Positions 8,096 through 16,000 of a DNA stretch of 41,537 nucleotides are shown piece after piece; position 1 is the first letter of the stretch, and each line of letters opens with the position of its first letter. The stretch lies in NCBI GenBank assembly GCA_017508825.1, contig JAFWRC010000173.1:1-41537 (forward strand). The letters are read 5' to 3'. The translations under genes and the position numbers were made by a program. The notes under the pieces are model-generated. The model ran no database searches. It was given only the letters and a program-made list of their open reading frames with translations, and had not been told where the DNA came from. Source of the stretch: Lachnospiraceae bacterium (GTDB taxonomy: Bacteria > Bacillota > Clostridia > Lachnospirales > Lachnospiraceae).

Positions 8096-8135
8096 ATTTC
8101 TTTATAGCGGGCTGCCCTGTTTGCTGCAAAAAAGA

Positions 8136-8165
8136 TTGGCGTTTGCGTACTGTTTATGTTATAGT
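8136..8165 (+). promoter_or_regulatory. Candidate lysA promoter
   Basis: TTGGCG (8136-8141) and TATAGT (8160-8165) are 18 bp apart. The leader of about 70 bases contains an inverted repeat, AACGTAA (8186-8192) and TTACGTT (8205-8211), that could be an operator or small hairpin. It is far too short for a lysine riboswitch. Confidence 0.45.
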
Positions 8166-8241
8166 GTGAAAATGGTAACGGGAAGAACGTAAGTTTCTGA
8201 ACAGTTACGTTGTAATACTTATATAAAGTGAGGATAAAACT

Positions 8242-9489
8242 ATGGAATCATTTATTAAAGCGGTAGATTTTTTCAAGGGCAATAAGCCGGAAGACATTGT
8301 TGCAAAGTACGGTACCCCTGTGTACGTGTACAATGAGGATATCTTAAGAGACCGTATGCGCAAGGTCAGCAAGATCATTACGAAGTACGAGTTTCATTCC
8401 AATTATTCTATTAAGGCAAATACCAATATCAATATTTTAAAGATTGCTCTGTCGGAAGGGCTGTACGCAGATGCTATGAGTGTCGGCGAGATGCGTATCC
8501 TTCTGGATGCAGGCTTCCCGGCGGAAAAGATCTTCTTTGTATCCAACAACGTATCTGCAGAGGAGATGCAGTTTGCCATCGATCATGAAATTATGGTCAG
8601 CATTGATTCCCTTAGCCAGTTAGAGCAGTTCGGTGAGATCAATAAGGGTGGCAAATGCGCGGTCCGCATCAACCCGGGCGTAGGTGCCGGACATCACGAA
8701 AAGGTGGTAACGGCAGGAAAGAAGACCAAGTTTGCCATCGCAGAAGAAGACATTGACCGGATCTTTGACATTGCGGCAAAGTATGACCTGACCATCGCCG
8801 GGATCAACCAGCATGTAGGTTCCCTCTTTATGGATCCGGAACCGTTTCTGGCAGCAGTAAAGAATTTCCTGCGGATCGCAATGAAATTTAAGGATTTGGA
8901 GTTCATCGATTTCGGTGGCGGTTATGGTATTCCGTATCACAAGCTGGATGATGAGAAAGATTTCCCGATGGAGTCTTTCAAAAAGGATTTTGAACTGCTG
9001 ATCGACGATTTTGTGAAAGAGTACGGTTATGCGCCGCTGTTCAAGACGGAGCCGGGAAGATTTGTTGTGGCGGAGAGCTGCATCCTGCTGGGCCGTGTGC
9101 ACTCTACCAAGCAGAATTCCGGCGTCAAATATGTAGGAACCGATATTGGTATGAATGTGCTGGTACGTCCGTCCATGTATGATTCCTGGCATGATATCGA
9201 ATTTATCCGCGGCAATGAGATCGTTGCCCGTGAGAATATGGAAGAGCAGACCGTGACCGGTAACATCTGTGAATCCGGCGACCTGCTGGCAAGGAACCGT
9301 ATGCTTCCGGTGGCACAGAAAGGGGATCTGGCAGCAGTGCTCGATGCCGGCGCTTACGGATATGCGATGTGCTCCACCTACAATTCCAGACCACGTCCCG
9401 CAGAGGTGCTGGTTACTTCCGATGGTGAGCTGAAGTGCATCCGCCGCGCGGAGACGTACGAAGATCTGATGCGGTTATTTGAAGTTTGA
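8242..9489 (+). CDS. lysA: Diaminopimelate decarboxylase
   Basis: A 415-residue PLP enzyme of fold type III catalysing meso-diaminopimelate to L-lysine, the last step of lysine synthesis. The PLP lysine is Lys58 in HSNYSIKANTN; the phosphate-binding glycine loop is FGGGYGIPY; TEPGRF and the C-terminal NICESGD motif, whose Cys reaches the partner subunit's active site, are all present. Full length for the family. GTGAGGAT lies upstream of the ATG at a suitable distance. It is a single-gene unit between two terminators, with no dap genes nearby. Related decarboxylases (carboxynorspermidine, ornithine) share the fold, but the ICESGD context and length favour LysA. Confidence 0.93.
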   Translation: MESFIKAVDFFKGNKPEDIVAKYGTPVYVYNEDILRDRMRKVSKIITKYEFHSNYSIKANTNINILKIALSEGLYADAMSVGEMRILLDAGFPAEKIFFVSNNVSAEEMQFAIDHEIMVSIDSLSQLEQFGEINKGGKCAVRINPGVGAGHHEKVVTAGKKTKFAIAEEDIDRIFDIAAKYDLTIAGINQHVGSLFMDPEPFLAAVKNFLRIAMKFKDLEFIDFGGGYGIPYHKLDDEKDFPMESFKKDFELLIDDFVKEYGYAPLFKTEPGRFVVAESCILLGRVHSTKQNSGVKYVGTDIGMNVLVRPSMYDSWHDIEFIRGNEIVARENMEEQTVTGNICESGDLLARNRMLPVAQKGDLAAVLDAGAYGYAMCSTYNSRPRPAEVLVTSDGELKCIRRAETYEDLMRLFEV

Positions 9490-9507
9490 TTTAAGAAATC
9501 TCTATTT

Positions 9508-9538
9508 GGTCGTCTGCGTTTGCAGGCGGCCTTTTTTT
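9508..9538 (+). terminator. Intrinsic terminator after lysA
   Basis: GGTCGTCTGC and GCAGGCGGCC pair (with G-T pairs) around GTTT, followed by seven Ts. The T-run merges directly into the palindromic repeat that begins at about 9533. Confidence 0.85.
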
Positions 9539-9577
9539 GCTATAGGAAATTGCTCTACAATTTCCTATAGCAAAAAA
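9533..9577. repeat. Perfect 20-bp inverted repeat (GGAAATTG hairpin)
   Basis: The arm from 9533 to 9552 (TTTTTTGCTATAGGAAATTG) has its exact complement at 9558-9577, around a CTCTA loop. The inner GGAAATTG-N5-CAATTTCC hairpin recurs at 13569-13589, and a degenerate version lies at about 9674-9697. It forms the left part of the composite repeat element. Confidence 0.75.
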
Positions 9578-9663
9578 GCCCTCCGGGGGATGCGCACTCG
9601 CGCGTAAGGAATATGTTGCTGACGCAACCGCGCTCGGCGCAAGCGTTCTGCAAGCAGAACGCT
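9570..9663 (+). repeat. Dispersed intergenic repeat element, copy 1
   Basis: About 94 bp running from GCAAAAAAGCCCTCCGGGG through ATGCGCACTCGCGCGTAA and CAACCGCGCTCGGCGC to the palindrome AGCGTTCTGC/GCAGAACGCT at 9642-9663. The reverse complement of 37583-37676 is nearly the same sequence. A truncated second copy (hairpin plus AGCCCTCCCGGGGGATGCGC) follows at about 9671-9730. No coding frame is evident. Confidence 0.7.
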
Positions 9664-9749
9664 ATTTTGATTTTATAGGAAAAACGCTCTGAAATTTTCC
9701 GGAGCCAAAAGCCCTCCCGGGGGATGCGCTGTATAACAAAAAGAAAACA

Positions 9750-9764
9750 TTTCAAACGCTTACA
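9750..9764 (+). promoter_or_regulatory. Candidate cre / LacI-family operator upstream of the transporter
   Basis: TTTCAAACGCTTACA fits the cre consensus WTGNAANCGNWNNCW except for T in place of G at position 3. It lies about 87 bases upstream of the -35 box of a sugar ABC transporter operon. Confidence 0.35.
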
Positions 9765-9850
9765 TTCGTCATTTTCAACAATCTCAATAAAGCCTATTCG
9801 TTAAAAACTACACAAAAACGTGATTATTGCACAAAAAAAAGAAAAATCGG

Positions 9851-9879
9851 TTGCGCCCATAGTTAAATTTATATATATT
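9851..9879 (+). promoter_or_regulatory. Promoter of the sugar ABC transporter operon
   Basis: TTGCGC (9851-9856) and TATATT (9874-9879) are 17 bp apart, placing the transcription start near 9886 and giving a leader of about 60 bases. Confidence 0.45.
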
Positions 9880-9947
9880 ATAAACTGTTGGGTGAAAAGG
9901 CTTTCACCTGAAAAAACAGTTGATCTGTTGAAAGGGAAGGGAAAATT

Positions 9948-10853
9948 ATGAAGGAGTTTATGCACAACACGTGGAAACACAGGGCACACGTGGTTTTGGC
10001 TTTGCCTGCTTTTCTGGTATTGCTCTTTATCATGTATGTGCCGATGACCGGTCTTGTTCTTGCGTTCAAGAATTTTGATTCCAGATTGGGAATCTACGGA
10101 AGCCCGTTCTGCGGTCTGGACAATTTCAAGTTCCTGATCGCATCCAAGGCAACTTTCTTAAGCATCACCGGCAATACACTTTTCTACTACGTCATTTTCA
10201 CTGCGATCGGAACCTTTTTAAATGTTGCTCTTGCTGTCGCGATCGATCAGTGTATTTTCAAAAAATCAACCAAAGTAATGCAGACGCTGATGATCATTCC
10301 GGTTTTTATTTCCTATGCGGCCGTACAGTTCATCGTATACGCGTTTATCAGCAAAGATACCGGTCTGATCAACAATATGCTGGGAACCAGCACAAGTTTC
10401 TATACCAATAAGAAGCTCTGGCCGGCGATCCTGACGGTTGTTAAGATCTGGAAAGATACCGGTTACGGTTCGGTTCTGTATATGTCCGTTCTGGCAGGTA
10501 TCGATACCGAGCTGTATGAAGCAGCAGAGATCGATGGCGCAAACCGCTGGCAGAAGATCTGGCATATCACGCTGCCGGCCCTGATCCCGATGATCACCGT
10601 TATGCTGCTTCTTTCCGTGGGTAATATCATGAGATCCGATACCGGTCTGTTCTATCAGGTAACCAGAGACAGCGGTGTTCTCTATGATACCACACAAGTT
10701 ATTGACTCATACGTATTGCATTCGATCTTTAAGAATTCCAATTTTGGATTCACTGCGGCTACATCCTTCTTCCAGTCGATCATCGGTTTGCTGTTGATGC
10801 TCTTTGCAAACTGGACGGTTAAGAAGATCGAACCGGATAATGCATTATTCTAA
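9948..10853 (+). CDS. Sugar ABC transporter permease, LplB-like (CUT1)
   Basis: A 301-residue inner-membrane permease with six predicted helices; the first is at about residues 15-40 (HVVLALPAFLVLLFIMYVP). The cytoplasmic EAA loop, which docks the ATPase, reads YEAAEIDGANRWQKIWHITLP. The N-terminal pattern and length match the LplB/YteP group of oligosaccharide importers. It pairs with the second permease immediately downstream and the DUF3502 solute-binding lipoprotein. No ATPase gene is in the cluster; members of this group usually share a genome-encoded MsmX-like ATPase (family knowledge). AAGGGAAGGG precedes the ATG. The substrate is probably an oligosaccharide, perhaps xylan-derived given the hydrolases nearby, but that link is inference. 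Confidence 0.88.
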   Translation: MKEFMHNTWKHRAHVVLALPAFLVLLFIMYVPMTGLVLAFKNFDSRLGIYGSPFCGLDNFKFLIASKATFLSITGNTLFYYVIFTAIGTFLNVALAVAIDQCIFKKSTKVMQTLMIIPVFISYAAVQFIVYAFISKDTGLINNMLGTSTSFYTNKKLWPAILTVVKIWKDTGYGSVLYMSVLAGIDTELYEAAEIDGANRWQKIWHITLPALIPMITVMLLLSVGNIMRSDTGLFYQVTRDSGVLYDTTQVIDSYVLHSIFKNSNFGFTAATSFFQSIIGLLLMLFANWTVKKIEPDNALF

Positions 10854-10873
10854 AACGGATGGAGGAAAAAGAG

Positions 10874-11869
10874 ATGGCTAAAGAAAATACCGCAGCGGTA
10901 TCTTCTGAAAAGGAAATAACCGAAGAGGAACAGGCACCTAAGAAAAAGATCAAAAAGAATGCGGACCTGTTGCCTTCCAAAAAAGAAAAGATGACGGTCG
11001 GACAGATCATCCTGCTCGCATTACTGTTCCTGTTCACCGTATTCTGTTTTGCGCCTGTGATCCTGGTATTTATCGCAGCGTTTACGGATGAGATCTACAT
11101 TACCCAGCATGGATTTTCCTTCTTCCCGGAGAAGTGGTCCATGGACGGTATGAATGCAGTGTTCAAATACGGTAAGCAGCTGTTTACTTCTTATGCGGTT
11201 ACCATATTTGTAACGGTGACGGGTACACTGCTCGGACTGCTCATTATGAGTATGTATGCATATTCCATCAGCCGTAAGGGCTTCCGCCTGTCCAAGTTTT
11301 TATCGATCTACCTTTTGATCCCGATGCTTTTCAACGGCGGACAGCTTTCCGGATATATCATCTTTACCTCGGTATATCATCTGAAGGACAGCCTGCTTCT
11401 TCTGATCCTGCCGTTGTGTGTGACGACGATGAACGTTATCATCTTACGAACGTATATCGCAAACAGCATTCCGCAGGAGTTGATGGAAGCGGCGAAGATC
11501 GACGGCGCCGGCGAGTACAGGACGTTCTTCAGCATTACACTTCCGCTGCTCAAGCCTGCACTGGCAGCAGTCGGATTTATGATGGCTACCGCATACTGGA
11601 ATGACTGGCAGAACGCATTGCTTTACATCGATACCAACTCCAAGAAGCCGCTGCAGCTGCTTCTGGTAAACATTCAGAAGAGCATCCAGTTCCTGCTCAA
11701 TAACAACAACGTACCGGCTTCCGCAAGAGCGGCAATGGGTGGCGCGATCCCGCAGAACTCGGCAACTATGGCAACGGTTATCGTAGTCATCGGCCCGATC
11801 ATGATCGCTTATCCGTTCTTCCAGAAGTACTTTATCAAAGGTCTGACCGTCGGTTCCGTAAAGGGCTGA
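10874..11869 (+). CDS. Sugar ABC transporter permease, YtcP-like (CUT1)
   Basis: The partner permease, 331 residues. Its first 50 residues are unusually long and charged (Glu/Lys-rich, with KKKIKKN), then six membrane helices follow from about residue 50. The EAA motif reads MEAAKIDGAGEYRTFFSITLP. The C-terminus ends in QKYFIKGLTVGSVKG, characteristic of the YtcP/LplC group. GGAGG at 10861-10865 favours the ATG at 10874 over the in-frame ATG at 10859, which overlaps that site. It lies 20 bases after the first permease and 79 bases before the binding-protein gene. Confidence 0.88.
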   Translation: MAKENTAAVSSEKEITEEEQAPKKKIKKNADLLPSKKEKMTVGQIILLALLFLFTVFCFAPVILVFIAAFTDEIYITQHGFSFFPEKWSMDGMNAVFKYGKQLFTSYAVTIFVTVTGTLLGLLIMSMYAYSISRKGFRLSKFLSIYLLIPMLFNGGQLSGYIIFTSVYHLKDSLLLLILPLCVTTMNVIILRTYIANSIPQELMEAAKIDGAGEYRTFFSITLPLLKPALAAVGFMMATAYWNDWQNALLYIDTNSKKPLQLLLVNIQKSIQFLLNNNNVPASARAAMGGAIPQNSATMATVIVVIGPIMIAYPFFQKYFIKGLTVGSVKG

Positions 11870-11948
11870 TCGGGAATTACTATCGGTATTCAGGAGCGGG
11901 CACAGGGTCCGTCTCCGGGAATATATACATTAAAAGGAGGAAATATCT

Positions 11949-13502
11949 ATGAAAAGATTCAACAGAGTTGCATCTGCGATCCTTGCAGGTGTGATGACCG
12001 TTTCCATGGCAGCATGCGGAAACGGTGGCGGCAACGGCGGCAATGGCGGTGCTGTCAACAACGGCGGCAATGGTGGCGATGGTGGCAATGGTTCCAACGG
12101 AGGCGGTGAGACCGTAGTTTCTGACAGCGGCGCTGTAGTGATCGATGTGTACAGACGTACATTCAACCTTGGCGCAGTAGATGATGCTCAGGTACAGAAG
12201 GTACAGGATGCGATCAACGCATACATCGCAGACAAGATCCAGGTTCAGATCGTTCTGCACGATATCGCTTCCGAGTACGAAGACAAGGCAAACCTTGCGA
12301 TCAACAACAAGGAAGTAGACCTTCTCTGGACGGCATCCTGGGAATCCACGATCGGCACCAACGATCTGTTTGCAGCGAACGCCGTATATGATCTGACGGA
12401 TCTGGTTGCAGGTTCCAAACTGTATTCATCCATGGATGAAGGACAGTGGGAAGCAACCAAGTACGACGGCAAGATCTTCTTTGTCCCGGTTTACAAGGAC
12501 AATGTGGAAGGTTATGACTTTATGTTCCGTCAGGATCTGGTAGACCAGTTCGGATGGGATATCAGCAGCGTAAAGAAACTGGCTGACATCGAGCCGATGC
12601 TGGCAGATGCAAAGGGCGCAGGCCTCAAGTATCCGTACCTGACCCAGAAGACACCGATGTTCTACAGATGGTACATTGATGATTTTGATTTCTTCACCGC
12701 AGATTCTGCTACCAACTTCTTTGCAGTAGACAAGAAGACCAACGAAGTAGTAGATACCATTCTGACACCGCAGTATGCAGAGTTTGCAAAGCTGATGGGC
12801 AAGTGGGCAGAGGAAGGTTACCTTTCCGAGGATGACCTGACCAAGACCACGACCGATACCACAACCCAGACACAGGATTGGGCGATCACATGGTGGACCG
12901 ATATCCCGGTAAATGACGAAGCAGATGCTCGTTACGGCCAGGACGTTTCCATGACAAAGGCTACCGACAGATGGGCACACTCCACTTCTGCTCTTGGTTC
13001 CTGCTTCGCAGTAGCAGCTACCTGTACTCCGGAAGAGGCTCAGGCTTGTGTTGATTTCCTTGGCCTGCTCTACACCGACAGCACTCTGGCAGATATGTAC
13101 ACTTTCGGTATCGAGGGCGAGGATTACGAGTATGATGCAAATCATCAGGTAACCCAGCACTCCGATAAGTACAACCACTCTATGTGGGAGTCCGCTTCCG
13201 CAACTGTTGTAACTCCGCTTGACAATGAGCCGGCAAACAAGGCTGATCTGTACAAGGATTTCAACGGTGGCGCTAAGACCTCACCGGCAGCAGGTTTCCG
13301 TTTTGACAAGACTCCGGTAGAAGATAAGTATACCGCTTGCGCAAACCTGTTTGAGCAGTACGGATTCGTTCTTGAGAACGGTGGCGTACCTGAGGCAGAT
13401 GTAGATGCTTTCATCGCAGAGTATCAGTCCGCACTGGATGAAGCAGGTTATCAGGATGTACTTGCTGAGTTCCAGTCCCAGTACGATGCTTGGAAGAAAT
13501 AA
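11949..13502 (+). CDS. Extracellular solute-binding lipoprotein with DUF3502 domain (LplA-like)
   Basis: The 517-residue substrate receptor of the transporter. A lysine/arginine start and lipobox MAAC (Cys23) mark a lipid anchor. Residues about 24-55 are an almost pure Gly/Asn linker, a flexible spacer off the membrane. The family 1 binding fold follows. The last 65 residues (RFDKTPVEDKY ... YDAWKK) match the DUF3502 pattern found in LplA-type receptors. A very strong AAAGGAGG precedes the ATG and a strong terminator follows the gene, so this receptor is probably made in excess over the permeases. Ligand is unknown; the group binds complex oligosaccharides. Confidence 0.88.
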   Translation: MKRFNRVASAILAGVMTVSMAACGNGGGNGGNGGAVNNGGNGGDGGNGSNGGGETVVSDSGAVVIDVYRRTFNLGAVDDAQVQKVQDAINAYIADKIQVQIVLHDIASEYEDKANLAINNKEVDLLWTASWESTIGTNDLFAANAVYDLTDLVAGSKLYSSMDEGQWEATKYDGKIFFVPVYKDNVEGYDFMFRQDLVDQFGWDISSVKKLADIEPMLADAKGAGLKYPYLTQKTPMFYRWYIDDFDFFTADSATNFFAVDKKTNEVVDTILTPQYAEFAKLMGKWAEEGYLSEDDLTKTTTDTTTQTQDWAITWWTDIPVNDEADARYGQDVSMTKATDRWAHSTSALGSCFAVAATCTPEEAQACVDFLGLLYTDSTLADMYTFGIEGEDYEYDANHQVTQHSDKYNHSMWESASATVVTPLDNEPANKADLYKDFNGGAKTSPAAGFRFDKTPVEDKYTACANLFEQYGFVLENGGVPEADVDAFIAEYQSALDEAGYQDVLAEFQSQYDAWKK

Positions 13503-13532
13503 TTTCTGACAGCGAAAATTATGAAATGAAGG

Positions 13533-13561
13533 GGCGTCGGCTGAAAAGCCGGCGCCTTTTT
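13533..13561 (+). terminator. Intrinsic terminator after the binding-protein gene
   Basis: GGCGTCGGCT (13533-13542) pairs with AGCCGGCGCC (13547-13556) around GAAA, followed by five Ts. Confidence 0.9.
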
Positions 13562-13568
13562 AGCTGCA

Positions 13569-13589
13569 GGAAATTGTTTTGCAATTTCC
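13569..13589. repeat. GGAAATTG hairpin, second copy
   Basis: GGAAATTG (13569-13576) and CAATTTCC (13582-13589) around a 5-base loop. It has the same arms and loop length as the core of the inverted repeat at 9533-9577, and likewise directly follows a gene's terminator. Confidence 0.6.
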
Positions 13590-13605
13590 CAACTCCCGCC
13601 GTATG

Positions 13606-13614
13606 TGATATAAT
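13606..13614 (+). promoter_or_regulatory. Extended -10 promoter for the DUF624 gene
   Basis: TGATATAAT is a perfect -10 hexamer with the TGn extension; no good -35 is visible, as often with extended -10 promoters. Start would be near 13621. Confidence 0.45.
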
Positions 13615-13677
13615 ATAAAATCTGTGAAAGATTAAGGAACTGCTACAAGACGCAGTAAGAAGGGAAATATTTATTCT

Positions 13678-14352
13678 ATGAAGTTTTTGCAAATGGATAG
13701 TCCGTTCATACGCTTTCTGAGTACGATGGCGGACCTGATGATACTGAACCTGCTGACGATCATCTGCTGTATCCCTGTTGTGACGGCGGGGGCATCCTTT
13801 ACGGCGATGCATTATGTGCTGACCAAGATGGTGCGGAATGAAGAAGGGTATATCGTAAAGTCCTTTTTTCATGCCTTCAAACAGAATCTGCTGCAGGGGA
13901 TCTTTATCTGGATCGGTATGATCGGTGTGGGCGCGCTTTTATGCGCGGACTGGTTACTGATCTTATCAAGCAAGAATGCTTTATCTTCTTATCTTCTGAT
14001 CCTGCTTTATGGAGTCGCGATCATTCTTGTATTGGCAGCACTGTATGTGTTTCCGGTGCTGTCCCGCTATCACAATACGATCCGCGGTACCATTAAGATG
14101 GCATTTACCCTGATGGTTGTCGGGATGGGATACCTGCGTACCATTGCAAATGCGATGCTGTTTCTTCTTCCGGTAGCGTTTATGTGGTTTTGGCAGTGGG
14201 ATGCCACGCCGTTTTTGGTCGTATTCTGTTTTTCGTTGCCGGGCTATTTCCGCGCAGCCCTTTATAACGGCCTTTTTAAGAAGTTTGAAACATCCGCGGA
14301 GAAAGCGCCGCAGCAGGAAGAAGACGAGAACCCGGATAAGGAATCGATTTAA
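13678..14352 (+). CDS. DUF624 (YesL-like) membrane protein
   Basis: A 224-residue integral membrane protein with about five helices. The opening (a short amphipathic start, then FLSTMADLMILNLLTIICCIPVVTAGAS) is characteristic of DUF624/YesL proteins. These are found next to LplABC-type oligosaccharide importers, often with YesMN regulators; their biochemical role is not established. That fits its place straight after the DUF3502 binding protein, although a terminator and its own extended -10 promoter suggest separate transcription. The C-terminal 25 residues are highly charged (QQEEDENPDK). GAAGGGAAA precedes the ATG at a slightly long distance. Confidence 0.82.
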   Translation: MKFLQMDSPFIRFLSTMADLMILNLLTIICCIPVVTAGASFTAMHYVLTKMVRNEEGYIVKSFFHAFKQNLLQGIFIWIGMIGVGALLCADWLLILSSKNALSSYLLILLYGVAIILVLAALYVFPVLSRYHNTIRGTIKMAFTLMVVGMGYLRTIANAMLFLLPVAFMWFWQWDATPFLVVFCFSLPGYFRAALYNGLFKKFETSAEKAPQQEEDENPDKESI

Positions 14353-14384
14353 GGAATAATTAAGGAATAAAAAAGGATCAGATT

Positions 14385-14445
14385 AAGACTTCTGTGGACG
14401 GCTGTTGTATATTATCATCAGCAACAGACCACAGAAGTCTTTTTT
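14385..14445 (+). terminator. Terminator hairpin directly upstream of the efflux operon RBS
   Basis: AAGACTTCTGTGG (14385-14397) pairs exactly with CCACAGAAGTCTT (14429-14441), with an inner GCTGTTG/CAACAG pairing, and six Ts follow at 14440-14445. The next gene's GAGGAG overlaps the end of the T-run, leaving no room for a promoter between. It may end the DUF624 transcript, attenuate the adaptor operon, or both. Confidence 0.8.
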
Positions 14446-14459
14446 GAGGAGTGAAGATT

Positions 14460-15986
14460 ATGAAGAATAACAATCTTGTGAGAACAATGATGGCGGCCGG
14501 AATGGTATGGATGGCAGTACTGACTACCGGCTGCGGTAAGGAAGAGGGCTTATCCGCAGGAATGATCACCACGCTTCAGAGCGGTGATTTCCGCGAGAAG
14601 TTTAACGCAGACGGTACCGTAGAATGCGCAGAACCGCATTATGTATATTCTGCGCTGACACTTCCGGCAAAGGATGTGCTGGTGAAGGAAGGGGATCACG
14701 TACAGGCCGGCGATCTGCTCTGTGTGCTGGATACCGAATCCATCGAAAAAGAGATCGCGATGCAGCAGGCATCCATGGATGTGACACAGAGAAATGCATC
14801 TACCACGGTATCCGCTGCAAAACGTCAGTACAATACTTATGTAGAGGGGATCACCAACGGAACGGATACCAACCTGGTGGCAGCGCTGGCAAATGCGGAG
14901 CAGGCCAGAGAACTTTGTGAAGCGGCACAGATCCAATATGCAAATTACAAAGAATCCGTAAATATGGGAATGGATCCGACCCTGACCGCAGCGGATCAGG
15001 CGGTAAAGCAGGCAGCAACCTCGATCCAGCAGGCGCAATCGATGCAGTACGAAATGGATGGCAAGGATTACGTGACGGAAGTACAGAAAGAACAGGCGGA
15101 GGATGCGGTAGACAGTGCAAATCTGGCCTATGTGCAGGCGGTACAGCGCAGGGAAAATGTGGCACGACAGAGCGATCTTCAGCTGGCAGCTTACGCAAAA
15201 GAAGTGGATGATGCAATGGAGCGTTATCTGAGTTCGGTAGCAGCTTATCAGGCAACGGTACGGGATCTGGAAAATGCAAAGCAGGCCAGCGCAGATGCGA
15301 TCAGTCAGGCAATGCGTTCCGGTGATGTGAGTGTCGAAGAACTTCGTCTGGCACAGCTGCAGGACGATCTGCTGGATGCACAGATCCTGGCAGAAGCTTC
15401 CGGAACCATTACTGCCGTAAATATCAAAGAAGGTGAGAATTCCACCGGTGTGCTGTTTGTGATCGAAGATACACAGGACCTGATCCTGACGGCCAGAGTA
15501 TCGGAAAAAGATATCAACCACGTGGATCGAGGAATGGTTGCGGATGTGACGACCAAATCCGACAGCTCCGATGTATACGAAGGCCGTGTAACGCAGATCT
15601 CCGAAACAGCGTATAAGAATGCCGCAGGCGAAACCGATACTTCCGGCAAAGATGCGGACTACAAGGTGACCCTGGATATCACAGATCCGGACAGCCGGAT
15701 CCGCGTGGGAATGAATACAAAGGTATCCTTTGTGGCTTATGAGAAGAAAGACTGTCTGACCGTACCGAATGAGGCAGTTTATACAGATGAAAACGGCGAC
15801 AGCTACATCCTGACGGTTACGATGGGGGAAGAAGGTGGTACAATAGGGATGGAAAAGATCGATGTGATCTACAAAGGAAAGCGTGAAACGGTAGTGGAAG
15901 GCGCAGGCCTGGCATCCGGAACACAGATCATCATTGACGGTGAGACCTATCAGGATATGGCGGGGCAGACAGTAAAGATCATTTAA
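14460..15986 (+). CDS. Membrane-fusion (HlyD/MacA-like) lipoprotein adaptor
   Basis: A 508-residue efflux adaptor. The signal peptide ends in lipobox LTTGC (Cys25). Residues about 50-90 form a lipoyl-like half-motif (KDVLVKEGDHVQAGDLLCVLD), about 95-295 a long Ala/Gln-rich coiled coil, then the second lipoyl half (SGTITAVNIKEG) and a beta-barrel domain. In Gram-positives such adaptors join an ATPase and an FtsX-type permease to export peptides, lipids or antibiotics; both partners follow directly. The ATG at 14460 is served by GAGGAG at 14445-14450; an in-frame ATG at 14451 would overlap it. The hairpin just upstream suggests transcriptional attenuation. Confidence 0.85.
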   Translation: MKNNNLVRTMMAAGMVWMAVLTTGCGKEEGLSAGMITTLQSGDFREKFNADGTVECAEPHYVYSALTLPAKDVLVKEGDHVQAGDLLCVLDTESIEKEIAMQQASMDVTQRNASTTVSAAKRQYNTYVEGITNGTDTNLVAALANAEQARELCEAAQIQYANYKESVNMGMDPTLTAADQAVKQAATSIQQAQSMQYEMDGKDYVTEVQKEQAEDAVDSANLAYVQAVQRRENVARQSDLQLAAYAKEVDDAMERYLSSVAAYQATVRDLENAKQASADAISQAMRSGDVSVEELRLAQLQDDLLDAQILAEASGTITAVNIKEGENSTGVLFVIEDTQDLILTARVSEKDINHVDRGMVADVTTKSDSSDVYEGRVTQISETAYKNAAGETDTSGKDADYKVTLDITDPDSRIRVGMNTKVSFVAYEKKDCLTVPNEAVYTDENGDSYILTVTMGEEGGTIGMEKIDVIYKGKRETVVEGAGLASGTQIIIDGETYQDMAGQTVKII

Positions 15987-16000
15987 TTAAGGAAAACAAA

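Larger units (their letters stand above)
9490..9947 (+). other. Gene-free stretch between lysA and the sugar transporter
   Basis: This 458-base interval holds, in order: the lysA terminator, the 20-bp inverted repeat, dispersed repeat copy 1, a truncated repeat copy to about 9730, a candidate cre site at 9750-9764, an AT-rich stretch, and the transporter promoter at 9851-9879. I see no protein gene or known RNA family in it. Confidence 0.7.

Noticed and set aside
8166..8241. Possible lysine riboswitch upstream of lysA.
   Set aside because: The leader is only about 70 bases; the L-box needs roughly 170 and its conserved motifs are absent.
9533..9730. Insertion-sequence remnant.
   Set aside because: No transposase-like frame or flanking target duplication is visible; the structure is better described as a non-coding palindromic repeat.
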